Below, one piece after another: positions 34,252-44,376 of a DNA stretch of 64,000 nucleotides. The translations under genes and the position numbers were made by a program. The DNA is from Streptomyces sp. NBC_01381. GTDB taxonomy: Bacteria; Actinomycetota; Actinomycetes; Streptomycetales; Streptomycetaceae. Positions within the stretch are counted from its first letter, which is position 1, and every line of letters starts with the position of its first letter. The stretch is from NCBI RefSeq assembly GCF_026340305.1, contig NZ_JAPEPI010000001.1, positions 1,054,001-1,118,000 on the forward strand, given 5' to 3'. Under the pieces are notes generated by a model. It made no database searches. It was given only the letters and a program-made list of their open reading frames with translations, and had not been told where the DNA came from.

Positions 34252-36066
34252 GTGTCAGCCACACCACAGCCGCGCAGAACCAGACGCCGGGCCACCCGCC
34301 TGCTCGCCGTCGCCGCCGGTATCGCCACGCTCGGCGCGATGGCGGCCGCGCTGCCCGCGAACGCGGGGCAGGACCACGCGGGCGCCGCCGCCGCCAAGAA
34401 GCGCACGGTCGATGTGCAGCTGCTGTCCTTCAACGACTTCCACGGCAATCTGCAGCCGCCGGCCGGTTCCTCGGGCCAGGTGACGGAGAAGCAGCCCGAC
34501 GGGACCGAGAAAAAGATCGACGCGGGCGGCGCCGAGTACCTCGCCACGTCGCTCCGTACGGCCCGCAAGGACAAGCCCTACAGCGTGACCGCGGCGGCCG
34601 GCGACCTCATCGGCGCGAGCCCGCTGCTCTCCGGCCTCTTCCACGACGAGCCGACCATCGAGGCCATGAACAAGCTGGACCTCGACGTCACCAGCGTCGG
34701 GAACCACGAGTTCGACGAGGGGGCCAAGGAGCTGGCCCGTATGCAGAAGGGCGGCTGTCACCCCAAGGACGGCTGCTTCGAGGAGGGCAAGAAGTTCAAG
34801 GGGGCCGACTACCCCTATCTCGCGGCGAATGTGACCGACGAGAAGACGGACAAGCCCATCCTCAAGCCCTACTGGGTGTGGAAGCACAAGGGCGTGAAGA
34901 TCGGCTTCATCGGAGTGACCCTCGAGGGCACGCCCGACATCGTCTCCGCCGACGGCGTCAAGGGGCTGAAGTTCCACGACGAGATCAAGACGGTCAACAA
35001 GTACGCCAAGGAGCTGGACAAGCAGGGCGTGAAGTCGATCGTCACGCTGATCCACGAGGGCGGCTCGCCCGCGAGCCAGGCGTACAACTACGACTGTGAC
35101 TCCCCGGGCGCGGGCGACGGCATCTCCGGACCCATCACCGACATAGCCAAGGGCATCACGCCGAAGGTCGACGCGCTGGTCACGGGCCACACGCACTCCG
35201 CGTACGTGTGCACCATCCCGGACCCGGCGGGCAAGCCCCGCATGGTCACGTCCGCCTCCTCCTACGGGAAGCTCTACACGGACACGACCCTCACGTACGA
35301 CCGGAAGACGAAGGACATCGTCCGTACGTCGGTGAAGTCGGCGAACCACGTCGTCGGCCGTGAGCAGGCCAAGGCCAAGGACATGACCTCGCTCATCGGG
35401 CGCTGGAACAAGCTGGCCGAGCCCGTCGCCAACAAGCCCGTCGGCTTCATCTCCGCCGACATCCCGGGCCGCGGCGCAGGCGCCCCCGAGGCGCCGCTCG
35501 GCGACCTGATCGCGGACGCGCAGCTCGCGCACGGCAAGTCGCTCGACCCGGAGACGGATCTGGCGCTGATGAACCCGGGCGGCATCCGCTCCGACCTGGT
35601 CTTCAAGGCCAGCGGAGGCGAGGGCGACGGTGTGGTGACGTACGGCGAGGGCTTCACCGTGCAGCCGTTCAGCAACACGGTCAATCTCGTCGACCTCACC
35701 GGCGCGCAGCTCATCACCGGGCTCAAGCAGCAGGTGAGCGGGCCCAACGAGGCGTCCCCGAAGATCCTGCAGATCTCGGACGGCCTGACGTACACCCTCG
35801 ACATGACCAAGACCGGCGCCGACCGCGTCGTCACCGACTCCATCAAGCTGGGCGGCAAGGCGATAGATCCGGCCGCCACCTACCGTGTGGCGATGAACTC
35901 ATTCCTCGCGGGCGGCGGCGACGGCTTCCCGGAGCTCGGCAAGGGCTCTAAGCCGCTGGTCGGCGGCGATGACCTGAAGGCGTTCAACGAGTATCTGACG
36001 GCCAACTCCTCGGCGGACAAGCCGTTCACGCCGCCCAAGGCGGACAGGATCACCGTCGTGAAGTGA
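34252..36066 (+). CDS. Secreted 5'-nucleotidase / metallophosphatase
   Basis: The 604-residue protein has a signal peptide (RRATRLLAVAAGIATLGAMA, cleavage near ANAGQ). The metallophosphatase domain has LLSFNDFHGNLQ, AAGDLIGASPLL, SVGNHEFDEG, TLIHEGG and VTGHTHSAYV. The 5'-nucleotidase C-terminal domain (from about 390) has MNPGGIRSDL and YGEGFTVQPFSNT. It releases phosphate from extracellular nucleotides, fitting the phosphate theme of the window. GTG start with CAGGGGGAC just upstream. Confidence 0.95.
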   Translation: MSATPQPRRTRRRATRLLAVAAGIATLGAMAAALPANAGQDHAGAAAAKKRTVDVQLLSFNDFHGNLQPPAGSSGQVTEKQPDGTEKKIDAGGAEYLATSLRTARKDKPYSVTAAAGDLIGASPLLSGLFHDEPTIEAMNKLDLDVTSVGNHEFDEGAKELARMQKGGCHPKDGCFEEGKKFKGADYPYLAANVTDEKTDKPILKPYWVWKHKGVKIGFIGVTLEGTPDIVSADGVKGLKFHDEIKTVNKYAKELDKQGVKSIVTLIHEGGSPASQAYNYDCDSPGAGDGISGPITDIAKGITPKVDALVTGHTHSAYVCTIPDPAGKPRMVTSASSYGKLYTDTTLTYDRKTKDIVRTSVKSANHVVGREQAKAKDMTSLIGRWNKLAEPVANKPVGFISADIPGRGAGAPEAPLGDLIADAQLAHGKSLDPETDLALMNPGGIRSDLVFKASGGEGDGVVTYGEGFTVQPFSNTVNLVDLTGAQLITGLKQQVSGPNEASPKILQISDGLTYTLDMTKTGADRVVTDSIKLGGKAIDPAATYRVAMNSFLAGGGDGFPELGKGSKPLVGGDDLKAFNEYLTANSSADKPFTPPKADRITVVK

Positions 36067-36100
36067 AGCGGGAAGTGAATGACGCGTTAACAAGCGCACT

Positions 36101-36137
36101 CAGTAAGTGGCCGAAAACGGTACTTACTGTCAGTAAG
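36101..36137. promoter_or_regulatory. CAGTAAGT inverted-repeat cluster before the DUF2993 gene
   Basis: CAGTAAGT (36101-36108), ACTTACTG (36122-36129) and CAGTAAG (36131-36137) create two nested inverted repeats, CTTACTG-T-CAGTAAG being tight. They lie about 40-75 bases upstream of the DUF2993 start and could be an operator. Confidence 0.4.
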
Positions 36138-36175
36138 GCTTGGGGTGGGGTGTGAACGTATGGTGAAATCAGCTG

Positions 36176-37501
36176 ATGCGTTCCCCCCACCGCATGGCCA
36201 CGCTTCCGCCCGATCGCAACCAGGCCTACCCGTCTGATGGTTGGCACGCCGAATCGGTTCCCCCTGAAGCATCAGACGCATCGGCATCAGTCGCATCGGC
36301 AGCAGGCGAGTCGCCCGCGGAAACGACCGCTCCGCTCAACCCGTACGACGAGCTGGGCGCCCTCGCGTCGCCGAACCCCCTGGAGGAGTTCCTCCACGAA
36401 GAGGCCGACGGCACGGACGAGGACGACGCACCCTGGCAGCCCCCGAACCACCGCCGCGGCAGGCGCCGCCGTAACCGCTTCGCCGGGCTTCCGCTCGCCG
36501 GGAAGGCTGTCGTCGCCCTCCTTGTCGCCACCGCCTTCCTCGCACTCGGTGACCGCTGGGCCCTGCTCTACGCCGAGCACGAGGCCGCGGAGAAGCTCAA
36601 GGATTCCCTGCACCTGAGCGCCGCGCCCGAGGTCGACATCGAGGGCTTCCCCTTCCTCACCCAGGTGCTCGACCAGCGCGTGGACAAGGTCAAGGTCACC
36701 GTCCCCGACGTCGCCGCCGACCGGATCTCGCTCGCCCAGGTCTCCGCCACCGCCACCGACGTACAGATAACCGGCGACGGCCCCACCGACATCAAGGGCG
36801 CCCTCATCCGCGAGATGCACGGCGAGGTGCTGCTCTCCTTCGAGGACCTCAACCGCGAACTGGGCGCCTCCCAGGTCACGTTCAGCGGCCACGGCCGCGA
36901 CCAGGTGCTCGCCCGCGGCACGCTGCCCGTCGCCGGACACGACCTGAAGGTGCGCGCCGACGCCCGCATCCAGCGCAACGGCGACCGCGGCATCTCCACC
37001 GACATCGGCCGGATGAGCCTGCAGATCGGCGACCTGGCGACCTACCGGCCCGGCACCCGCGAATCCGAGGGCCTGCACCTCACCAAGGCCACGGCGGACC
37101 GGCTCACCAAGGAGACCGCCAAGGCGAAGGCGCTGCTCTCCGTCCCGTCGATCGTCGACCGGCTCGGCGTCCCCGACTCCGTGGTGAGCGGCGCGCTGCA
37201 GAGCGACGCCAAGCTGAACGAGCTGGTCGGCTCCCCGCGCTTCGTGAACGACGTGATGGGCCTCAACCTCATCGACGTCGCGATGGGCCACCCCGAGCTC
37301 CTGAAGAAGCTGGGCCTGGACCCCGCTCTCCTCAAGGGCCTCTCCGAGCTCACCCGCCCCGTGCTCGCCGACCGCCTGACGCTCGCCTTCCGCCTGCCGA
37401 AGCTGCCCGGGTCGGGCAACGTGTGGCTGCAGGACGTCAGCGTGCAGAAGGACGGGATCAGGGTGCAGGTGATCGGGGCGGGGCTCGGCATCGGCAAGTG
37501 A
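36176..37501 (+). CDS. DUF2993 membrane-anchored protein with disordered N-terminus
   Basis: The 441-residue protein has an acidic, Pro/Ala-rich cytoplasmic N-terminus (1-90), a basic RRGRRRRNR stop, one helix (AVVALLVATAFLALG) and an external DUF2993 (LmeA-like) region with DIEGFPFLTQVLDQRVDKV. LmeA-type proteins act on mannosylated lipids in mycobacteria. A second, shorter DUF2993 protein lies at 45910. ATG 36176 and ATG 36194 are both possible starts. Confidence 0.85.
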   Translation: MRSPHRMATLPPDRNQAYPSDGWHAESVPPEASDASASVASAAGESPAETTAPLNPYDELGALASPNPLEEFLHEEADGTDEDDAPWQPPNHRRGRRRRNRFAGLPLAGKAVVALLVATAFLALGDRWALLYAEHEAAEKLKDSLHLSAAPEVDIEGFPFLTQVLDQRVDKVKVTVPDVAADRISLAQVSATATDVQITGDGPTDIKGALIREMHGEVLLSFEDLNRELGASQVTFSGHGRDQVLARGTLPVAGHDLKVRADARIQRNGDRGISTDIGRMSLQIGDLATYRPGTRESEGLHLTKATADRLTKETAKAKALLSVPSIVDRLGVPDSVVSGALQSDAKLNELVGSPRFVNDVMGLNLIDVAMGHPELLKKLGLDPALLKGLSELTRPVLADRLTLAFRLPKLPGSGNVWLQDVSVQKDGIRVQVIGAGLGIGK

Positions 37502-37558
37502 GGCCGCGCCCCGGCGCGTCACCGAAGAGCCGGACGGCCCTGCGGGGAGACTCTCCGC

Positions 37559-37765
37559 ATGACCAACACACCGAAGGCGGTCCTTGAGGGCGGCCCCGAC
37601 GATCTGCCTCAACGGATCGTTGACATCACCCCGCCCGGAAACGAACTCAAGATCCAGTTCCGCGGCGGATACGAGCATTTCCGAGCCACCGCACGCCACC
37701 AGGACACCCCCGAAGGCAGCCTGCCTGTCTACGAATGGTGGGAACGCACGGAGATGCCGGGTTAA
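37559..37765 (+). CDS. DUF5988-like small protein
   Basis: The 68-residue protein ([42 protein letters not shown]) matches the small DUF5988 proteins of streptomycetes. GGGGAGA precedes the ATG. Its stop codon overlaps that of the opposing sensor-kinase gene in the shared TTAA, leaving no space for a terminator. Function unknown. Confidence 0.8.
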   Translation: MTNTPKAVLEGGPDDLPQRIVDITPPGNELKIQFRGGYEHFRATARHQDTPEGSLPVYEWWERTEMPG

Positions 37766-39183
37766 GCACCGGCCTGATCAGGCGTTTTCGGCGGGGGAGC
37801 AGCCGCCCCGGGGAGGCGCACCGTCGCCACGGTGCCGCCGCCCGACGCGGGCCGCAGCTCCACCTCGCCGCCGGACTGGTGCACCGTGCGGGCCACGATC
37901 GACAGGCCGAGGCCGGAGCCGGGGAGGCTGCGGGCCGAGGGGGAGCGCCAGAAACGGTCGAAGACGTGCGGGAGCTCGTCGGCCGGGATGCCGGGGCCGT
38001 GGTCGCGGACGGTCAGCGTGCCGGCCTGAAGGGCCACCTCGACCGTCGAGCCCGGCGGCCCGAACTTCACCGCGTTGTCCAGGATGTTCACGATGGCCCG
38101 CTCGAGCGCCGCCGGCTCCGCGCGCACGAACCAGGGCGCGAGGTCCGCGGTGAACGTCAGCTCGGGCCCGCGCAGGCGTGCCCGCTCCAGGGCCGCCTCC
38201 ACGATGTCGTGCAGCGCGACCACCTGGACCTTGCCGCCGCCGGGCCCCGCGTCCGTACGCGACAGCTCCTGCAAGTCCCCGATCAGCGCGGCGAGTTCGG
38301 TCATCTGCGCCGTGACGGATGCGAGCAGCGCCTTGCGGTCGTCGGGCGGAATGGCCCGTCCGGTCTCCTCGCTGCGGGCGAGCAGCTCGATGTTCGTACG
38401 GAGCGAGGTGAGGGGGGTGCGCAGCTCGTGCCCCGCGTCGGCGATGAGCTGCTGCTGCAGGTCGCGCGAGGAGGCGAGGGACGCGGTCATGGAGTTGAAC
38501 GACTCCGAGAGCCGGGCGATCTCGTCGTCGCCGTCGACGGGGATGCGGAGGTTCAGGTCCTCGGTGCGGGCGACGTGCTCGACGGCCATGGTGAGCTCGT
38601 CGACGGGGCGCAGGCCGGTGCGGGCCACCCACAGGCCCGCGGCGCCGGCGCCGATGACGCCGATTCCGGCGACGAAGGCGAGCAGCAGGGCAAGCCTGTT
38701 CAGCGGGGTGTCGACCTCTGAGAGCGGACGGGACAGCGAGACGGTGACGTTGCCCTGTGTCTGGGTCAGAACGCGCACCGGCTGGCCGCTGTCGGTCTTG
38801 CCGTCGTGGAGGGTCTGCTCCCGTAGGTGCTGGGCCACCACCAGGTCCGAGTCCTCGACCACCACGGGTGTGGAGCCGCGTCCCACGCAGCGTGTGCCGT
38901 CCGGCTGGACGACCTGCACGAAGACGGTGGTGGTGCCCGGCGCTGTCTCGTCGTTGGGGGACTGGCCGGTGTCGCGGCAGTTGGCCACCGTCTCCCCGAG
39001 GTAGGCGCCGCCCACGTTGAGGCTGCGCAGTGAGTCGTCCATCTGCTCCCGGAGCTGGTCGCGGGTCAGCAACCAGCACGACACCGCGACGGCCGCGACG
39101 GCCAGTGCCACCGCGGATGTCACCAGCAACGCCAAGCGCGAGCGCAACGGCATGGACCGGTACCGCCGGACGAGCCCTTTCAC
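37762..39183 (-). CDS. cssS: Sensor histidine kinase, secretion-stress CssS type
   Basis: The 473-residue kinase has two helices (about 16-40 and 168-190) flanking an external domain with two Cys ([14 protein letters not shown]). HAMP, HisKA ([14 protein letters not shown], phospho-His), and HATPase ([28 protein letters not shown]) follow. It overlaps the regulator gene by four bases. The linkage to an HtrA-like protease is that of the CssRS system of S. lividans and S. coelicolor (SCO4155-4157, from memory); MprB of mycobacteria is related. Confidence 0.93.
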   Translation of the reverse strand: MKGLVRRYRSMPLRSRLALLVTSAVALAVAAVAVSCWLLTRDQLREQMDDSLRSLNVGGAYLGETVANCRDTGQSPNDETAPGTTTVFVQVVQPDGTRCVGRGSTPVVVEDSDLVVAQHLREQTLHDGKTDSGQPVRVLTQTQGNVTVSLSRPLSEVDTPLNRLALLLAFVAGIGVIGAGAAGLWVARTGLRPVDELTMAVEHVARTEDLNLRIPVDGDDEIARLSESFNSMTASLASSRDLQQQLIADAGHELRTPLTSLRTNIELLARSEETGRAIPPDDRKALLASVTAQMTELAALIGDLQELSRTDAGPGGGKVQVVALHDIVEAALERARLRGPELTFTADLAPWFVRAEPAALERAIVNILDNAVKFGPPGSTVEVALQAGTLTVRDHGPGIPADELPHVFDRFWRSPSARSLPGSGLGLSIVARTVHQSGGEVELRPASGGGTVATVRLPGAAAPPPKTPDQAGA

Positions 39184-39947
39184 TCGCCCGCCCGCAGTAC
39201 GTATCCCACGCCCCGCACCGTGTGCACGAGGCGCGGCTCGCCGCCCGCCTCCGTCTTGCGGCGCAGGTACATCACGTACACATCAAGGGAGTTGGAGGAG
39301 GGCTCGAAGTCGAAGCCCCAGACGGCCTTGAGGATCTGCTCGCGCGTCAGGACCTGCCGGGGGTGCGCGAGGAACATCTCGAGGAGGGTGAATTCGGTGC
39401 GGGTCAGTTCGACCGTCCGCGCGTCCCGCGTCACCTCGCGCGTCGCCAGGTCCATCCGCAGATCGGCGAAGGCGAGGGTGTCGCCCTCCTCGGCCTGCCC
39501 GGACGCGGCCGCGTACGAGCTGCGGCGCAGCAGCGCCCGGATGCGGGCGAAGAGTTCGTCGAGCTCGAACGGCTTGACCAGGTAGTCGTCGGCGCCCGCG
39601 TCGAGCCCGGTGACGCGGTCGCCGACGGTGTCGCGCGCGGTCAGCATCAGGATGGGTGTGGTCGACCCGGTGGAGCGGAGCCTGCGCGCCGCCGTGAGGC
39701 CGTCCATGCGGGGCATCTGGATGTCCAGTACGACGAGGTCGGGCCGGTAGGCGGCGGCCTTCTCCAGGGCGTCGGCGCCGTCGACGGCGACCTCGGTGCC
39801 GTACCCCTCGAAGGCGAGACTGCGCCGCAGCGCCTCCCGCACGGCGGGCTCGTCGTCGACGATCAGGATGCGCTGCTGCTGTTCGCCTTCGGCGGGGCTC
39901 ATCGGTGTCGGTTCCTCGGGTGCGTGGGTCTCGGACGGGTCCTTCAT
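39180..39947 (-). CDS. cssR: Response regulator, OmpR family, CssR type
   Basis: The 255-residue regulator has a receiver ([19 protein letters not shown], phospho-Asp in [13 protein letters not shown], Lys in [11 protein letters not shown]) and an OmpR winged helix ([42 protein letters not shown]). The first ~25 residues are a Pro/Glu-rich extension; MSPAEGEQQ at residue 16 is another possible start. It should control the upstream protease gene, whose promoter carries 11-base direct repeats. Confidence 0.93.
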   Translation of the reverse strand: MKDPSETHAPEEPTPMSPAEGEQQQRILIVDDEPAVREALRRSLAFEGYGTEVAVDGADALEKAAAYRPDLVVLDIQMPRMDGLTAARRLRSTGSTTPILMLTARDTVGDRVTGLDAGADDYLVKPFELDELFARIRALLRRSSYAAASGQAEEGDTLAFADLRMDLATREVTRDARTVELTRTEFTLLEMFLAHPRQVLTREQILKAVWGFDFEPSSNSLDVYVMYLRRKTEAGGEPRLVHTVRGVGYVLRAGE

Positions 39948-40174
39948 CAGCCTCGCACGCGGGCGCGGGGCTTGCGGCGCGCGGCGGTGCGCGGGGGTGC
40001 CGCCACTTCGGGGGCACGTTCCTTCGAGGTCGCGCCGTGCAGCTCACGCGCGACCGTCAGCGGGAGGCCGAGGCCCGCCGGATCGGTGTCGAGCCGCCCC
40101 CAGCCGATGCTGACGGCGAGCGCGTGCCGGGCGCGGTTGACGGTGATGACGGTGCCGGTGCGGGTGGCGGTCAT
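39947..40174 (-). CDS. Small hypothetical protein within the htrB-cssRS operon
   Basis: The 75-residue basic protein ([35 protein letters not shown]-terminal RKPRARVRG) has an ideal AGGAGG four bases before its ATG, and its stop overlaps the cssR ATG. Placement between protease and regulator suggests a role in, or at least co-expression with, the stress system. No family recognised; no signal or membrane segment. Confidence 0.75.
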   Translation of the reverse strand: MTATRTGTVITVNRARHALAVSIGWGRLDTDPAGLGLPLTVARELHGATSKERAPEVAAPPRTAARRKPRARVRG

Positions 40175-40212
40175 GGGGCCTCCTGAGGTCGTACGAAGGG
40201 TGTGCCGCGGGG

Positions 40213-41199
40213 TCAGTCGGTGGAGCCGGCCCGCAGCGTGTCGAGGTCGGCCTTGACCGTGTTGACCGGGATGGCGAAGCCGAGGCCGACACTGCCCGAG
40301 CCGGAGTCGCCGCTGCCGCTCTGGGACGAACTGGGCGAGTACATCGCGGAGTTGATGCCGATGATGTTGCCGTTCATGTCGATGAGGGCGCCGCCGGAGT
40401 TGCCGGGGTTGAGCGATGCGTCGGTCTGCAGGGCCTTGTACGTCGTCTTCGACGAGCCGGTGTCGCCGTTGAACTGCTCGCCGCCGTACTCGAACGGCCA
40501 GCCGCCTTCGCCGCCGCCCGGCTGCTGCTGCCCCTCGTCCGTCGACACGGTGACGTCGCGGTCGAGGGCGGAGATGATGCCGCTGGTGACGGTGCCGGTC
40601 AGGCCCTCGGGGGAGCCGATCGCCACGACGTCCTGGCCGATCTTGACGTTGTCCGAGTCGCCGAGGCTCGCGGCCTTCAGGCCCGACGCGCCCTGGAGCT
40701 TGATCAGCGCCAGATCCTTCTTGCTGTCGGTGCCGACGACCTTGGCGGTGTACGACTTGCCGTCGTCCGTCGTGACCTTGACCGACGAGGCGCCGGAGAT
40801 CACGTGGTTGTTGGTGATGATCTCGCCGTCGTCCGTGATGATCACGCCGGAGCCGGTGGCGGAGCCCGCGCTCGACTTGGCGCTGATCTCGACGATGCTG
40901 GGGCTGACGGCCTCGGCCACGCCGGAGACGGTGCCCTTCTGGCTGGTGGGCACGACGTCCGTACTGGTGGCGTTGGAGCTCGACGAGCTGTCGTCGCCGG
41001 TCAGCTCCTGGAACGCGTAGGCGGTGCCGCCGCCGATGGCCGCTGCCGCGATGGCCACGGCGGCGAGAAGCGCGAGGGGGCCCTTCGCCCGCCGGCGCGG
41101 CGGCTTCGGGGGCTCTTCCGGTGCGTAAGCGGGCGGAGGTGGGTACGCGCCCTGCGGCTGCTGAGGGTACTCGCCGCTGTGGCGGAAGGTTTCGGTCAT
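40213..41199 (-). CDS. htrB: Membrane-anchored HtrA-like serine protease
   Basis: The 328-residue protein has a Pro/Tyr-rich cytoplasmic N-terminus, a membrane helix (GPLALLAAVAIAAAAIGGG) and a trypsin-like domain with the triad His (ITNNHVIS), Asp (KKDLALIKL) and Ser (NPGNSGGAL). It ends soon after the protease domain, so the usual C-terminal PDZ is missing. It degrades or refolds secreted proteins. First gene of the operon with cssR and cssS, so the regulators probably follow its induction. Confidence 0.93.
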   Translation of the reverse strand: MTETFRHSGEYPQQPQGAYPPPPAYAPEEPPKPPRRRAKGPLALLAAVAIAAAAIGGGTAYAFQELTGDDSSSSSNATSTDVVPTSQKGTVSGVAEAVSPSIVEISAKSSAGSATGSGVIITDDGEIITNNHVISGASSVKVTTDDGKSYTAKVVGTDSKKDLALIKLQGASGLKAASLGDSDNVKIGQDVVAIGSPEGLTGTVTSGIISALDRDVTVSTDEGQQQPGGGEGGWPFEYGGEQFNGDTGSSKTTYKALQTDASLNPGNSGGALIDMNGNIIGINSAMYSPSSSQSGSGDSGSGSVGLGFAIPVNTVKADLDTLRAGSTD

Positions 41200-41232
41200 G
41201 GGATCTAGGCTGCGGGGCCTTGATGAGAGCGG

Positions 41233-41254
41233 CCTGAGGACGCCCTGAGAACCC
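41233..41254 (-). promoter_or_regulatory. 11-base direct repeats before htrB, candidate CssR site
   Basis: CCTGAGGACGC (41233-41243) and CCTGAGAACCC (41244-41254) are adjacent 11-base repeats, the spacing used by OmpR-family dimers. They lie 34-55 bases upstream of the htrB ATG. Confidence 0.35.
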
Positions 41255-41311
41255 CAGTAGAACCGCGTATGCCCGTTATAAAGGCCGCCGCTTCGCGGCG
41301 GATCTTTCCCG

Positions 41312-41349
41312 CCCTCCCCCAAGCTCTTAATGAGCAGGGGGGACCCCCT
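41312..41349. repeat. Dispersed G/C hairpin repeat, intergenic copy
   Basis: CCCTCCCCCAAGCTCTTAAT, then GAGCAGGGGGGACCCCC. It is a relative of the element in the CHAD gene at 23694, with a shorter loop. It lies between the LacI gene's end and the htrB promoter and could act as a terminator for the LacI gene. Confidence 0.75.
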
Positions 41350-41361
41350 TCTCGATTGCCC

Positions 41362-42384
41362 TCAGTTGCAGCCGCAGGACTGGCGGACGACCAGCCGTGA
41401 GGGGAACAGCTTCAGGCGTTCCCGGCGGGAGCCCGCCACGCGGAGTCCGTCGTCCAGGACCAGGTCCACCGCCGCGCGGGCCATCGCGGGGCGGTCAGAG
41501 GCCACCGTGGTCAGGGGCGGGTCCGTCAGACCCGCTTCCTTCACGTCGTCGAAGCCGGCGACCGCCAGCTCCCCGGGCACGTCGATGCGTAGCTCCCGCG
41601 CCGCCCGCAGCACACCGATCGCCTGGTCGTCCGTCGAGCAGAAGATCGCGGTCGGGCGATCGGGACGCGCCAGCAGCTCCAGGGCCATCTGGTACGCGTC
41701 GTAGCGGTTGTACGGCGCCTCGAAAAGCCGCCCCTCCACCGAAAGGCCGGCCTCCCGCATGGCCCGCCGCCAGCCCTCGACGTGGTCGGAGACGGGGTCG
41801 CCGACGGTCGGGGTATCGGCCGTGCCGCCGACGCAGGCGACGTACTCATGGCCGTGTTCGAGCAGGTGCCGCGTGGCGAGCTGGGCGCCGCCCAGGTCGT
41901 CCGTCACGACGGCCACGTCGTCCATCGCCTCGGGCCGCTCGTGGAGCAGCACGACCCGCGCGTCCCACGCGTCGATCTCGGCGGCGGCGTTGTCCGACAG
42001 GGCGTGGCTGACGAGGATGAGGCCGGAGACCTGCATGCCCAGGAACGCCCGCAGGTAATGGGTCTCGCGCTCGGCCACGTAGTCCGTGTTGCCGACGAGC
42101 ACCATTTTTCCGCGCTCGGACGCCGCCTGCTCCACCGCGTGGGTCATCTCCGCGAAGAACGGCTGCCTGGCGTCCGGCACGATCATGCCTATGAGGTCGG
42201 TCCGCCGCGACGCCATGGCCTGGGCGACCCGGTCCGGCCGGTACCCCAGCTCTTTGATCGCGGCGAGTACACGCTCGCGCGTGGCCGGGGCAACCGGCCG
42301 GGGTCCGTTGTTGATCACGTAGCTGACGACGGCGGTGGAAGTACCCGCAAGTCGCGCCACGTCATCCCGAGTCACCTTGGCCAC
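41362..42384 (-). CDS. LacI-family transcriptional regulator
   Basis: The 340-residue protein starts [20 protein letters not shown], the LacI helix-turn-helix, with hinge helix [15 protein letters not shown]. The sugar-binding-like effector domain follows ([38 protein letters not shown]). The C-terminus ends VVRQSCGCN with two Cys, a frequent actinobacterial variant. No sugar-utilisation genes are next to it, so the target is unclear; monocistronic, 24 bases from the glnR stop. Confidence 0.95.
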   Translation of the reverse strand: MAKVTRDDVARLAGTSTAVVSYVINNGPRPVAPATRERVLAAIKELGYRPDRVAQAMASRRTDLIGMIVPDARQPFFAEMTHAVEQAASERGKMVLVGNTDYVAERETHYLRAFLGMQVSGLILVSHALSDNAAAEIDAWDARVVLLHERPEAMDDVAVVTDDLGGAQLATRHLLEHGHEYVACVGGTADTPTVGDPVSDHVEGWRRAMREAGLSVEGRLFEAPYNRYDAYQMALELLARPDRPTAIFCSTDDQAIGVLRAARELRIDVPGELAVAGFDDVKEAGLTDPPLTTVASDRPAMARAAVDLVLDDGLRVAGSRRERLKLFPSRLVVRQSCGCN

Positions 42385-42407
42385 GCGCGGAGTCTACGCG
42401 GATGGAA

Positions 42408-43232
42408 CTACCGCTGGGCAGGGCGTACGGCAGCTTCCTTCGGCGGAGACACGGGGGCGGGCGCCGCGGCGGGTGCCGCATTCCCCGCGGCCTCCTCGCC
42501 CTCCCCCTCCGCCCGCGGCCTCGCCGCCTTCGCCTTCTCCCCGTCGGCCGCACGTTCGACCTTCTCGGGCGTGACGAAGCGGTAGCCGACATTTCGGACG
42601 GTTCCGATGAGCGACTCGTGCTCGACGCCGAGCTTCGCGCGCAGCCGCCGTACGTGTACGTCGACCGTCCGCGTGCCGCCGAAGTAGTCGTAGCCCCAGA
42701 CCTCCTGGAGGAGCTGGGCGCGCGTGAAGACGCGGCCCGGGTGCTGCGCCAGGTACTTGAGCAGCTCGAACTCCTTGAAGGTCAGGTCGAGGACCCGGCC
42801 CTTCAGCTTCGCGCTGTACGTCGCCTCGTCCACGGAGAGATCGCCGTTGCGGATCTCCATGGGGGAGTCGTCGGCGACGATCTGCTGGCGGCCCATCGCG
42901 AGGCGGAGGCGCGCCTCGACCTCGGCCGGACCTGCCGTGTCGAGAAGTACGTCGTCGATGCCCCAGTCGGCGGTGACGGCCGCGAGGCCGCCCTCCGTCA
43001 CGACGAGGACGAGCGGACAGCCCGGTCCCGTGGAGCGGAGGAGCTGGCAGAGGCTGCGGACCTGCGGGAGGTCACGGCGGCCGTCGATCAGGATGACGTC
43101 GGCACCAGGGGTGTCGACGAGGGCCGGGCCTTCGGCGGGGGCCACCCGCACGTTGTGCAGCAGCAGGCCGAGGGCGGGAAGCACCTCCGTCGACGGCTGA
43201 AGGGCATTGGTGAGGAGCAGCAGAGAACTCAT
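42408..43232 (-). CDS. glnR: Global nitrogen regulator GlnR
   Basis: The 274-residue OmpR-type regulator has an orphan receiver ([17 protein letters not shown]) lacking the full acidic pocket and no partner kinase nearby, as known for GlnR. The winged helix reads [20 protein letters not shown] and [14 protein letters not shown]. The last 45 residues are a variable Ala/Pro/Glu tail. GlnR controls glnA, amtB, nirB and other nitrogen genes. Sequence from [19 protein letters not shown] matches streptomycete GlnR as I remember it. Confidence 0.96.
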   Translation of the reverse strand: MSSLLLLTNALQPSTEVLPALGLLLHNVRVAPAEGPALVDTPGADVILIDGRRDLPQVRSLCQLLRSTGPGCPLVLVVTEGGLAAVTADWGIDDVLLDTAGPAEVEARLRLAMGRQQIVADDSPMEIRNGDLSVDEATYSAKLKGRVLDLTFKEFELLKYLAQHPGRVFTRAQLLQEVWGYDYFGGTRTVDVHVRRLRAKLGVEHESLIGTVRNVGYRFVTPEKVERAADGEKAKAARPRAEGEGEEAAGNAAPAAAPAPVSPPKEAAVRPAQR

Positions 43233-43496
43233 CGCCGCCCACCTGCCTGGGTCGTCTTACGGTCGTGCACGGTTCGCTCGCCCATAACGTCGGTTCCTCC
43301 TCGGTCCCTGCGAGGACGTTTACGGCACTGCTTCGTACTGATTCCTGCGGCGGGGAGCCCGCGCCCTGGGCTTCCCACGTGCGGTTCCTCAGGCTTCGTA
43401 ACGACCGATTCGCTCGTTCGTATACAAGGCCTCAGAAAGCACGAAAGGACCCGGGGGCTTCGCTGCCCGGATCCTCTGCCAAGGAGAATAGCCCAC

Positions 43497-44354
43497 ATGA
43501 CTTCCGGTCCGGCAGGCCAAGCGGCGGGATCTTCTGTGCCGCCGATCACTCGCACTCCCTCCCGTGTTCAACGGCGCGCAACGCTCCGTACACGGGACGG
43601 CGTCGACATCGACGCCGCGTACGACCCCGGATCCGACCCGGCGTGCGACCTCGCGATCGTGCTCGCGCACGGCTTCACGGGCGACCTGGAGCGGCCCCAC
43701 GTGCGCCGCGCGGCGGGCGTCTTCACGCAGCGTGCGGCCGTGATCACCTTCTCCTTCCGGGGGCACGGGGCGTCCGGCGGGCTCTCCACGGTCGGCGACC
43801 GCGAGGTGCTCGATCTGGCGGCCGCCGTGGAGTGGGCGCGGTCGCTCGGGCATGCGCGGGTGGTGACCGTGGGCTTCTCGATGGGCGGCTCGGTGGTCCT
43901 GCGGCACGCGGCGCTCAGCGGTTCCGCGCACGGGGGGCGCACGGAAGCGCGGGTTGACGCGGTGATCGCGGTGAGCGCGCCGGCCCGCTGGTACTACCGG
44001 GGGACCGCGCCGATGCGGCGGCTGCACTGGCTGGTGACGCGGCCGGTGGGGCGGGCTGTGGGGCGGCTCGGCCTGCGGACCCGTATCCACCCGGACGAGT
44101 GGGACCCGGTCCCGCTCTCGCCGGTCGAGTCGGTCCCGCGGATCGCGCCGACGCCGCTGCTCATCGTGCACGGGGACCGGGACCCGTACTTCCCCGTCGA
44201 CCACCCGCGGATGCTGGCCGCTGCCGCGGAGGGCGGGGCGGAACTGTGGCTGGAGGCGGGCATGGGGCACGCCGAGCACGCGGCGGACGACGCGCTCCTC
44301 GGTCGGATCGCCGAGTGGGCCACGGCATCATGGACGTCGGCAACCGCCGACTGA
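43497..44354 (+). CDS. Alpha/beta hydrolase
   Basis: The 285-residue enzyme has the oxyanion segment VLAHGFTGDLERPHV, nucleophile elbow VTVGFSMGGSVVL (Ser), acid in LIVHGDRDPYFPV (Asp) and catalytic His in AGMGHAEHA. AAGGAG eleven bases before the ATG supports this start; the long frame upstream is antisense to glnR. No clear substrate; cytoplasmic. Its downstream neighbour is a MoaD-like protein 22 bases away. Confidence 0.92.
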   Translation: MTSGPAGQAAGSSVPPITRTPSRVQRRATLRTRDGVDIDAAYDPGSDPACDLAIVLAHGFTGDLERPHVRRAAGVFTQRAAVITFSFRGHGASGGLSTVGDREVLDLAAAVEWARSLGHARVVTVGFSMGGSVVLRHAALSGSAHGGRTEARVDAVIAVSAPARWYYRGTAPMRRLHWLVTRPVGRAVGRLGLRTRIHPDEWDPVPLSPVESVPRIAPTPLLIVHGDRDPYFPVDHPRMLAAAAEGGAELWLEAGMGHAEHAADDALLGRIAEWATASWTSATAD

Positions 44355-44376
44355 CCTATCGAGAGGAGAGCGCCGC

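Noticed and set aside
34255..35532. 425-codon minus frame
   Set aside because: Antisense to the 5'-nucleotidase, whose motifs are complete.
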